Shown here: positions 1 to 5,582 of the stretch, piece by piece
Position numbering within the stretch: the first letter of the stretch is position 1
How the letters are laid out: each line of letters starts with the position of its first letter
Assembly (NCBI GenBank): GCA_003978135.1
Contig: QOAL01000229.1
Location: 1 to 5,999, forward strand
DNA from: Thermodesulfatator sp.
GTDB taxonomy: Bacteria; Desulfobacterota; Dissulfuribacteria; Dissulfuribacterales; QOAL01
Length of the DNA: 5,999 nucleotides
Direction: 5' to 3'
Program-made: the position numbers and the translations under genes
Notes under the pieces: model-generated
The model's database searches: none
What the model saw: only the letters and a program-made list of their open reading frames with translations
Told to the model about the DNA's origin: nothing

Positions 1-13
1 GAAAAGCGAGCAT
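1..13 (-). CDS. 5' end of an unidentified gene running off the left edge (partial)
   Basis: Only the first four codons (Met-Leu-Ala-Phe) and one further base lie inside the window, so no function can be assigned. The start is supported by a full-consensus Shine-Dalgarno (AAGGAGG on the minus strand) six bases ahead of the ATG. An in-frame ATG eight codons upstream (complement of 35-37) would give a longer N-terminus. It has no ribosome site of its own, so the shorter start is preferred. The gene lies downstream of the HIT gene on the same strand, with 86 nt between the HIT stop and this ATG. That gap contains hairpins that may terminate the HIT transcript, so co-transcription is possible but not shown. 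Confidence 0.5.
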
Positions 14-19
14 GCTGCT

Positions 20-26
20 CCTCCTT
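20..26 (-). promoter_or_regulatory. Shine-Dalgarno site of the left-edge partial gene
   Basis: The minus strand reads AAGGAGG, a full match to the anti-Shine-Dalgarno complement, with a six-base spacer to the ATG at 11-13. This site is the main reason for believing that a gene starts here. Confidence 0.6.
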
Positions 27-64
27 TCCGAAGCCATCAATTCATGAGGACAGATCAGTGACTG

Positions 65-109
65 AAAAAGACCAGGGCAAACAGGGAATGCCCGGGAGTC
101 TATCCCGGG
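65..109 (-). terminator. Probable terminator at the 3' end of the HIT gene (two overlapping hairpins)
   Basis: Reading on the minus strand, a 7-bp GC-rich stem (103-109 with 91-97, loop 98-102) has the HIT stop codon in its loop. A second 5-bp stem (89-93 with 75-79, nine-base loop) shares bases 91-93 with the first, so the two cannot form together. After the second stem comes TGGTC and then five Ts (69-65). The U-tract is five bases away from the nearer stem, so this is a weaker-than-textbook intrinsic terminator. It fits the end of the HIT transcript, but activity is inferred. Confidence 0.4.
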
Positions 110-444
110 GGCCAGGTCATCTGCCTGCCGCCAATCACGTGCAGGTGAATGTGATAGACTTCTTGTCCCCCGTGCCGGTTGCAATTGATCACTGTCCGGT
201 AACCGTTGTCAGCCATATTCTCCATCTCTGCCACCTTCCTGGCAGCCAGAAAGAGCCTGCCCATAAGCTCGGCGTGGTCTTCCTCAAGCTCGTTCAGGGT
301 GGCTATGTGCTGCTTGGGTATGATCAGCACGTGTACAGGCCCCTGGGGGTTAATATCCCTGAAGGCCAGGACATGTTCATCTTCGTACACCACGTCAGGT
401 TTTATTTCTCCTGAAACCATTTTGCAGAAAAGGCAATCTGACAT
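100..444 (-). CDS. hinT: HIT-family (HINT-like) purine nucleotide phosphoramidate hydrolase
   Basis: This 114-residue cytosolic protein is a full-length bacterial HINT-type histidine triad protein. Visible signatures are an N-terminal CxxC (Cys4, Cys7), the VVYEDE / LAFRDINPQ strand region (about 18-29), a PKQH motif with His46, the GGQEV turn (92-96) and the triad H98-I-H100-L-H102. It ends in WPPG, the usual C-terminus of the family. Known family chemistry is hydrolysis of AMP-lysine-like and other purine nucleoside phosphoramidates, with the middle His (H100) as nucleophile. Cys4, Cys7, His46 and His98 are the set expected to bind zinc in the zinc-containing subgroup. The ATG start is fixed by a full SD seven bases upstream. 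The gene is divergent from the AmpG-like permease and sits upstream of a partial gene on the same strand. The physiological substrate in this organism is unknown. The symbol follows the E. coli orthologue and could be replaced by a generic HIT label. Confidence 0.95.
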   Translation of the reverse strand: MSDCLFCKMVSGEIKPDVVYEDEHVLAFRDINPQGPVHVLIIPKQHIATLNELEEDHAELMGRLFLAARKVAEMENMADNGYRTVINCNRHGGQEVYHIHLHVIGGRQMTWPPG

Positions 445-451
445 TTTGACC

Positions 452-458
452 CCTCCTT
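452..458 (-). promoter_or_regulatory. Shine-Dalgarno site of the HIT gene
   Basis: The minus strand reads AAGGAGG, seven bases before the ATG (complement of 442-444). It is a full-consensus site that settles the start of the HIT protein. Confidence 0.8.
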
Positions 459-537
459 TACATTGCCAAAGGCTCTAATCTCCGGAATCCATGCCATGCA
501 GAAATGCAGAAAAGATTTTCCCCATTGATCTTCCAGG

Positions 538-555
538 ATATTAATATGTTAATAT
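538..555. promoter_or_regulatory. Perfect AT-rich dyad, candidate operator between the divergent HIT and AmpG-like genes
   Basis: The sequence ATATTAA-TATG-TTAATAT is a perfect 7-bp inverted repeat with a 4-bp spacer. It can also be read as two tandem copies of TTAATATG (541-548 and 549-556). It lies in the 192-nt divergent intergenic region, about 94 nt from the HIT start and 82 nt from the permease start. An 18-bp symmetric site is the size expected for a dimeric regulator, but an AT-rich UP element is equally possible. No known regulator consensus is claimed. Confidence 0.3.
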
Positions 556-597
556 GGAGCCGGGCAAGGTATTCTTGTCCATCAAGAAAACCTCGAA

Positions 598-606
598 TGG
601 TATACA
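598..606 (+). promoter_or_regulatory. Possible extended -10 promoter for the AmpG-like permease gene
   Basis: TGG followed by TATACA (601-606) resembles an extended -10 element (TGn-TATAAT, four of six matches in the hexamer). A TTGTCC at 575-580 resembles a -35, but the 20-bp spacer is too long, so the TGn extension would have to compensate. Transcription would begin near 613, leaving a leader of roughly 24 nt before the TTG start. This is a weak, sequence-only call. Confidence 0.3.
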
Positions 607-636
607 TGCAGAATAAGGACGATTTTTCAGGCTAAG

Positions 637-1863
637 TTGAAGATAAAGGGAATAAAAATTTCCAGGGCTCTCGCCCTGATGTTTCCAATGGGATTTGCAT
701 CAGGCCTTCCCCTTGCCCTTTCCGGAGGAACCCTGCAGGCCTGGCTTACAGTTGCCGGCGTGGACATAAAGACCATCGGCCTTTTCTCAATGGTAGGAAT
801 CCCCTATACCCTGAAATTCGTCTGGTCTCCAGTGATGGACAGGTTTAACATACCCCTCCTGGGCAGGAGACGGGGCTGGATACTTCTTTGCCAGGTTTTT
901 ATTATCCTTATAACCGCTGCCATGGCCATGCTGAACCCTTCCAGTCAGGCTGCTGCCATGGGGCTTGCCGCCATCCTGCTGGCGTTTTTTTCTGCCTCCC
1001 AGGATGTTGTCATAGATGCATACAGGACAGACAGTCTCAAAGAACGTGAAAGGGGCCTTGGCGTAGGCCTTACGGTTACAGGCTATCGCATTGCCATGCT
1101 GGTTTCAGGCGCTCTTGCCCTGATACTTGCGGACCATATCGGCTGGCACGCCACGTATATTGCCATGGCAGCAGTAATGGCAGGCTCTGCCCTTTTCACC
1201 CTCATAGCCCCGGAGCCGGGCATTCCCGGCAATCCCCCAGGGAATATTAGGGAGGCGGTAATAGAGCCCCTTAAAGAAATCCTTTCCAGAGAGGCTATAA
1301 TTTTATTCCTCTTTCTCATCATACTTTACAAGATAGGAGATGCCTTTGCAGGCACCCTGACCACCGCCTTCCTCATCAGGGGAGCGGGTTTTTCCCCAAC
1401 AGACGTGGGAACCATAAATAAAGGACTCGGGCTGGCAGCCACAATTATCGGTGCCATGGCAGGCGGGGGCCTAATGATCAGGATGGGACTTTATGGTTCC
1501 CTGATGCTCTTTGGGATCTTGCAGGCCGTATCCAATCTCGCATTTATGGCATTGGCACTTGTCGGCAAGAGTTATCCAATGATGATAGGAGCAGTAGGCC
1601 TGGAAAACATATGCGGGGGAATGGGTACTGCTGCATTTGTCGCCTTTCTCATGGCACTTTGCAACCGGCGGTTCAGTGCCACCCAGTATGCAATCTTGTC
1701 AGCCCTCGCAGCTGTCGGCAGGGTGTTTGTGGGCCCTCCCTCGGGCATCCTGGTGGACATGCTTGGGTGGCCGGAATTTTTCTTTTTCACCTTTCTTGCT
1801 GCCCTACCGGGCCTTTTCATGCTCCGCTACCTGAAAAAACACATTAATGTACTGGATGCGTAG
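637..1863 (+). CDS. ampG: AmpG-family muropeptide permease (MFS transporter)
   Basis: This inner-membrane protein of 408 residues is expected to import anhydro-muropeptides (GlcNAc-anhydroMurNAc peptides) for cell-wall recycling. AmpG hallmarks run along the chain: GFASGLPLALSGGTLQAWLT (19-38), DIKTIGLFS (43-51), KFVWSPVMDR (60-69), GRRRGW (76-81), FSASQD (118-123), YKIGDAFA (231-238), TTAFLIRGAGF (242-252), NKGLGL (261-266), ENICGGMGTAAFVA (323-336) and FSATQYAILSALAAVGRV (346-363). About a dozen hydrophobic segments are visible. E. coli AmpG, recalled as about 491 residues, has an extra C-terminal membrane pair; this protein stops about 10 residues after the segment ending PGLFMLRYL, so it has the plain MFS core. 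The start is TTG with no clear SD. The nearest AAGGA (615-619) is 17 bases away. An in-frame ATG at 679 would remove 14 residues and lacks an SD as well. No AmpC or AmpR gene is nearby. Substrate assignment is by family, not proven. Confidence 0.9.
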   Translation: MKIKGIKISRALALMFPMGFASGLPLALSGGTLQAWLTVAGVDIKTIGLFSMVGIPYTLKFVWSPVMDRFNIPLLGRRRGWILLCQVFIILITAAMAMLNPSSQAAAMGLAAILLAFFSASQDVVIDAYRTDSLKERERGLGVGLTVTGYRIAMLVSGALALILADHIGWHATYIAMAAVMAGSALFTLIAPEPGIPGNPPGNIREAVIEPLKEILSREAIILFLFLIILYKIGDAFAGTLTTAFLIRGAGFSPTDVGTINKGLGLAATIIGAMAGGGLMIRMGLYGSLMLFGILQAVSNLAFMALALVGKSYPMMIGAVGLENICGGMGTAAFVAFLMALCNRRFSATQYAILSALAAVGRVFVGPPSGILVDMLGWPEFFFFTFLAALPGLFMLRYLKKHINVLDA

Positions 1864-1910
1864 GACAACAATCCTGGAATCACCTGGCTGATTGGCCGGG
1901 AGGAGCCTCC

Positions 1911-2330
1911 TCATTTCATCAACCTCGGATTCGAAAGTTGCCTGAACATCTGTCCTGCCAGTGGAGAAAAAAGCCTGTATTCTACCCTTCCGGAGTCGAG
2001 TCTTTGAAACAGGGATGCATCAAAACCTATGACAAGGCAGTTTTTCCCCTCCATATAGACATCCATTTTCTCAAATCTCGGGTCCTGTAGAGAAATATCA
2101 AGAACCTTTTTGGAAAATATAAAGACCAGGAATCGTTCCGCAGTAATTGCCACAGAACCAGAATACCAGTTTCTTTTTCTGTAGAAAAATTTTCCAGTTG
2201 ACCTGTAATTTTTGAATGTGACCGTGATTTTTATGCCTTCATCCATTATCACCGGGCCTGTTGCTTTCAAGGCATCTGAATCCGGGAATTTGCCAAGTCG
2301 GAAGAAATAGTAAAAAAGACTTTTTCTCAT
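1911..2330 (-). CDS. Hypothetical protein of 139 residues, beta-rich, soluble
   Basis: I do not recognise a named family. The protein has no signal peptide or membrane helix. After an aromatic, basic N-terminus (RKSLFYYFFRLGKF, 2-15) comes a stretch of alternating strands (about 27-120), including EGIKITVTFKNY (31-42), a Tyr-Ser-Gly-Ser-Val-Ala-Ile-Thr strand (56-63), RFLVFIFSKKVLDI (66-79), the segment DPRFEKMDVYMEG (83-95) and LVIGFDASLF (99-108). The order 'strand, ITxxRFLVF, KKVLDISLQDPRF, FDASLF, GRVEYRLF' resembles small PH/GRAM-like barrels in general layout. That resemblance is an inference from pattern only. The ATG start has no good SD, and the minus-strand leader is A/T-rich. The gene is divergent from the hybrid kinase across 113 nt and converges on the permease, whose stop is 47 nt away. 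Amino-acid composition and strand periodicity look like a real protein, and no competing frame covers the region. Confidence 0.7.
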   Translation of the reverse strand: MRKSLFYYFFRLGKFPDSDALKATGPVIMDEGIKITVTFKNYRSTGKFFYRKRNWYSGSVAITAERFLVFIFSKKVLDISLQDPRFEKMDVYMEGKNCLVIGFDASLFQRLDSGRVEYRLFSPLAGQMFRQLSNPRLMK

Positions 2331-2403
2331 GTATTTATTTTCGTCAAAACCTGTTAAATAAAAAAGATTAAGTAGTCTCCCAACATCCCATTTTGTCTGG
2401 TAG

Positions 2404-2409
2404 TATGAT
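2404..2409 (+). promoter_or_regulatory. Possible -10 hexamer for the hybrid kinase gene
   Basis: TATGAT matches the TATAAT consensus at five of six positions and lies 34 nt before the ATG. The best -35 partner, CCAACA at 2380-2385 with an 18-bp spacer, matches only three of six positions. A promoter is expected somewhere in the 113-nt divergent region, but this particular call is weak. Confidence 0.25.
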
Positions 2410-2443
2410 TTGAGAAAAATATCGCATTCTTGCAGGCCACTAT

Positions 2444-4510
2444 ATGACAGATTCCAAGTTGAAGGATCTAATTCTAGATCTCGCCATAGAATTCATCAAT
2501 GTACGTCCTGATGACTTTGACAAGTACATCAATAAGGGTCTCTCCTCCGTGGGTTCATTTCTTGAAATGGACAGGGCGTATCTGTTTGCCTACGATCATG
2601 AAAGGCGTCTGATAACCAACACCCACGAGTGGTGCGCCCCAGGAATCGAACCCCAGATAAAAAGGCTTAAAGACATACCCATGGAGCCCTATCCAGAATG
2701 GATAGAACCCCACCTTAGGGGCGAGGTTATCCAAATACCTTCGGTGAAAGAAATGCCTGAAGGGCGGCTTAAGGAGAGCCTCAAGGCCCAGGCCATTCAA
2801 TCCCTTGTAGCCGTTCCCCTGATGAAGGATACCCTATGCCTGGGTTCTGTGGGATTTGACTCTGTAAGAAAAGAAAGGGTCCTGGACAGAGACTATATCT
2901 TTCTCATAAAGATACTGGCGGACATATATGCAAACGTCATTTCAAGAAAACAGATTGAAAGCAGTCTCAAGACCAGCGAGAGAAAATACAAGGAGCTGGT
3001 TGAAGGTCTGCCCATTGGCCTTTATCAACGCACCCCTGATCCAGACGGCAAATTCATTATGGCGAATCAGGCCCTGGCAGATATGCTTGGCTATGACAAA
3101 CCCGATGATCTAATAGGCCTGTCCATATCGTCTCTATGTGTTGACATGCGGAAGCGTCAACAATGTTCAGTACAGCTTGGACGCACAGGTGCCATAAGGG
3201 AACAGGAAGTCCAGTTCAGAAAAAGGACAGGAGAACCTTTCTGGGTTTCGGTCAGCGCCAGGACAATATTTGATAGTCAAGGCAAGATATGCTGCGTTGA
3301 AGGTTCAGTTCAGGATATCAGCCAGCGTAAAAAACAGGAAGAGGAGAAGCAAAACCTGCAGGCGCAGCTCCAGCAGGCCCAGAAGATGGAATCTATCGGG
3401 AGGCTGGCCGGAGGTATAGCGCATGACTTCAACAATCTCCTTGTCCCCATACTTGGTTACGGAGAATTACTTCTTAACATGCTTGCAGATAATGATCGGG
3501 CATGCAGGTACGTAACATCCATCGTGGAAGCAGGGGAAAGGGCAAAGGACATCATCAGACAGCTTCTTGCATTCAGCAGAAAGCAAATTATTGAGATCGC
3601 CCCTGTGGACGTGAATGAGACTATAACGTGTTTCAAAAAATTTCTCAGGCACACCTTGCGTGAAAATATCGAGATTGTGCTGGATCTGGATTCTACCTTG
3701 CCCATGATCAAGGCGGACAGGAGACAGTTAGAGCAGATACTTCTAAATCTGGCGGTCAATGCCCAGGACGCCATGCCTGCGGGAGGAAGATTGATCATAA
3801 AAACATCCAGGGCGGACTCTACCACGGGCTTTGGCCAGGGTTTTGGTCAGGCAGATCTCAGTTCCTACGTGATCCTGAGCGTGCGAGATACCGGGATGGG
3901 TATGGATCAGGAGATGATCGAGCAGATATTTGAGCCTTTTTTTACCACGAAACCCAAAGAGAAGGGCACCGGCCTGGGGCTCTCCACAGTTTATGGTATT
4001 GTGAAACAACACGGAGGCTTTTTACAGGTAGACACTGAGCCAGGCAGGGGGAGCACATTCAGGATATTTCTGCCAAGCTCCAGGGAACAGGCCGAGAAGC
4101 ACACAAAAACAAATGAAAATGTTCCCGATGGCAAGGGGACAGGAACTATTCTGCTCCTTGAGGACGAAAGGGATGTGGGTGACTTTATCTCTCGCGTCCT
4201 TGTGGAATATGGATACCACGTGATTCAAGCATCATCTCCTGAAGAGGCCTTTAGGAAAATGGACAAATTTCTTGGAAAAGTGGATTTGCTCTTAACCGAT
4301 GTAATAATGCCGGGGATGAACGGCAAGGAGGTTTACAGGGTTCTGAAAGAAAAGAAACCGTCTCTAAAGGTCCTCTACATGTCTGGATATGCACCAGATA
4401 TCATTTCCCTGGAATCCGACAAGGATTTTCTCGCAAAGCCTTTTTCCATAGAGCAACTCATTACAGCAGTTCGCCACGCAATGGAAAGAGCACCTGTTAG
4501 CCAAGACTAA
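2444..4510 (+). CDS. Soluble hybrid sensor histidine kinase, GAF-PAS-HisKA-HATPase-REC
   Basis: This 688-residue protein has no membrane segment, so it should sense a cytoplasmic signal. Domains in order are GAF (about 12-165), PAS with its PAC end (about 177-295), a Gln/Glu-rich coiled coil (about 293-316), HisKA with the H-box GRLAGGIAHDFNN and phospho-acceptor His327, and a HATPase with N-box (LLNLAVNAQDAM, Asn439), G1 (DTGMGM, 482-487), F-box (FEPFF, 496-500) and G2 (GTGLGL, 508-513). A C-terminal receiver (about 567-680) has acidic Glu573/Asp574, phospho-acceptor Asp619, Ser647 and Lys665. All catalytic residues are present, so autophosphorylation and His-to-Asp transfer are predicted. 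There is no DNA-binding or other output domain and no histidine phosphotransfer (HPt) or response-regulator gene in the window, which makes it an orphan kinase. The ATG is the first usable start after an in-frame stop at 2411-2413; the SD is poor (GCAGG at best). The ligand is unknown: GAF and PAS residues seen here do not identify one. Confidence 0.95.
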   Translation: MTDSKLKDLILDLAIEFINVRPDDFDKYINKGLSSVGSFLEMDRAYLFAYDHERRLITNTHEWCAPGIEPQIKRLKDIPMEPYPEWIEPHLRGEVIQIPSVKEMPEGRLKESLKAQAIQSLVAVPLMKDTLCLGSVGFDSVRKERVLDRDYIFLIKILADIYANVISRKQIESSLKTSERKYKELVEGLPIGLYQRTPDPDGKFIMANQALADMLGYDKPDDLIGLSISSLCVDMRKRQQCSVQLGRTGAIREQEVQFRKRTGEPFWVSVSARTIFDSQGKICCVEGSVQDISQRKKQEEEKQNLQAQLQQAQKMESIGRLAGGIAHDFNNLLVPILGYGELLLNMLADNDRACRYVTSIVEAGERAKDIIRQLLAFSRKQIIEIAPVDVNETITCFKKFLRHTLRENIEIVLDLDSTLPMIKADRRQLEQILLNLAVNAQDAMPAGGRLIIKTSRADSTTGFGQGFGQADLSSYVILSVRDTGMGMDQEMIEQIFEPFFTTKPKEKGTGLGLSTVYGIVKQHGGFLQVDTEPGRGSTFRIFLPSSREQAEKHTKTNENVPDGKGTGTILLLEDERDVGDFISRVLVEYGYHVIQASSPEEAFRKMDKFLGKVDLLLTDVIMPGMNGKEVYRVLKEKKPSLKVLYMSGYAPDIISLESDKDFLAKPFSIEQLITAVRHAMERAPVSQD

Positions 4511-4589
4511 AAGAAACGGGCATTTCCAGTTTATCCCTGAGCAGCCAAGGACATGGAGCGGGCATGCAAATGTGAAAAACCTGCCAACT

Positions 4590-4614
4590 AAAAAGGCCCT
4601 TTTTCAAGGGCCTT
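4590..4614 (-). terminator. Rho-independent terminator of the exported cysteine-rich protein gene
   Basis: A perfect 9-bp stem (4593-4601 with 4606-4614, AAGGCCCTT arms) closes a four-base loop. Read on the minus strand it runs into five Ts (4594-4590, the first two shared with the stem), the form expected of an intrinsic terminator about 28 nt after the stop of the minus-strand gene. On the plus strand only two Ts at the stem end follow, so it would stop the kinase transcript less well. It may still act weakly in both directions, since no separate kinase terminator is visible. Confidence 0.8.
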
Positions 4615-4642
4615 ATGAGTTGTCGGAGCTGACACAAGATGT

Positions 4643-5569
4643 CTAAGGCTTGTGGCCTTTTCCTTTTGCAGCGCCCTTGTTGGACTTTTTATCCTCTCCA
4701 GGATTGATTGCGTCTATGGTATCAAAGGCTTCGAAATGCCTCCCGTCATAGAAGTCGCCTGTAACAGTCAGTTGAACAGTCATTGGGAAAGAGGGGTTAT
4801 CTTCCAGGGCGTTGATTAATTCTCCAACTTGGTCTCTGCTAAACTTCAGCATGAGTGCGTCCCCTTCTTGGTTGTACCAATCAGGAGCCATGGTCCCTGT
4901 TCCGACAGCCAGAACCACAGAACTGTAATCAATATCATTAATGGAAACATTTTCTTCGCCACCAGCCAGGTGGCATGTTATCCAGTTTCCATGGGATTTC
5001 ATGTTGAAGGTTTCAGGGTGGCAGGAAAGGCTCAAAGTAAGCGTCTCGTTCATGCATTCTTCGTAATCATCCTGACAGGCCTGCTTACAGGTTTCATTGT
5101 CTCCGCAACTGTCCAGGCACTGTTCCAATATTGAGGCACAACAGGCTATCTGACGAATTTCAAGTTTTTGCTCCAAAATCCTGGAATCTTCCAATGTGAC
5201 AAGCCCGGTTTCAGGCGTCTTGGCCTCACAATTCACATTGAAAAGTTGTACCTTGACCCGGTCGTAACTGTGGCACGGGGGGACCTCTACCGAAACTGTA
5301 AAGGTTTCTGTCAAATCACAATCATCTCCTGTACAGTCTGGCTTTACACAGTTGGCGTGTGCAAAAACCTGTACTAGAAACGTGCTGCCCAGGGAATCTG
5401 AAATCACGGTATTGTCGCCTTTACAGCCTGTAACTTCGATGTTGAGGAAATATGGCCCTTGTTCATCAGGGTTAGTCGCATTTACATCTCCGATACTGCC
5501 TGCCAAGGCGATTCCTGCAGTAACTACAAGAAAACACGCGCTTAATAAGACTATCTTTGCACTTTTCAT
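4643..5569 (-). CDS. Exported cysteine-rich protein with a twin-CX3C module, unknown function
   Basis: The 308-residue product begins with a clear Sec signal peptide (KSAK, then a hydrophobic core 6-20, then ALA before Gly24), so cleavage after residue 23 is expected. No lipobox, cell-wall anchor or later membrane helix is seen. The mature part has 15 Cys. Residues about 24-140 form a beta-rich N-terminal part. Residues 143-172 hold CC-x6-C-x3-C-x5-C-x3-C-x6-C, likely a disulfide-linked helical hairpin. Residues 183-287 resemble a domain I recall from many secreted bacterial and archaeal proteins (PETxNxKSxGxW ... IDxSSVxL ... GDxLMxKFxR ... VxLTVTGxxxDGxxFExxDTI). The tail (294-308) is Lys/Gly-rich. 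There is no CxxCH, so no covalent heme is expected. The start has a good SD six bases upstream. The gene stands alone, convergent to the kinase, with its own terminator. No enzymatic motif is recognised; a structural, adhesive or envelope role is only a guess. Confidence 0.85.
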   Translation of the reverse strand: MKSAKIVLLSACFLVVTAGIALAGSIGDVNATNPDEQGPYFLNIEVTGCKGDNTVISDSLGSTFLVQVFAHANCVKPDCTGDDCDLTETFTVSVEVPPCHSYDRVKVQLFNVNCEAKTPETGLVTLEDSRILEQKLEIRQIACCASILEQCLDSCGDNETCKQACQDDYEECMNETLTLSLSCHPETFNMKSHGNWITCHLAGGEENVSINDIDYSSVVLAVGTGTMAPDWYNQEGDALMLKFSRDQVGELINALEDNPSFPMTVQLTVTGDFYDGRHFEAFDTIDAINPGEDKKSNKGAAKGKGHKP

Positions 5570-5575
5570 CCTGCT

Positions 5576-5582
5576 CCACCTC
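5576..5582 (-). promoter_or_regulatory. Shine-Dalgarno site of the exported protein gene
   Basis: The minus strand reads GAGGTGG, six bases before the ATG (complement of 5567-5569). It supports the start that gives a well-formed signal peptide. Confidence 0.65.

Noticed and set aside
58..478. Plus-strand open frames across the HIT gene
   Set aside because: They mirror the HIT gene on the other strand. The minus-strand frame has the full HIT motif set and a consensus ribosome site.
541..556. Tandem TTAATATG copies considered as a CRISPR or iteron array
   Set aside because: There are only two copies and no further related units nearby, so it is treated as a dyad or operator candidate only.
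1899..1913. GAGGAG-C-CTCCTC palindrome between the convergent permease and hypothetical genes, considered as a terminator
   Set aside because: The loop is too small for a good hairpin (one base, or three after fraying) and no T-tract follows on either strand.
4643..5569. Exported protein considered as a multiheme or heme-binding cytochrome because of its many Cys and Cys-His pairs
   Set aside because: No CxxCH motif is present; the Cys spacing fits disulfides instead.
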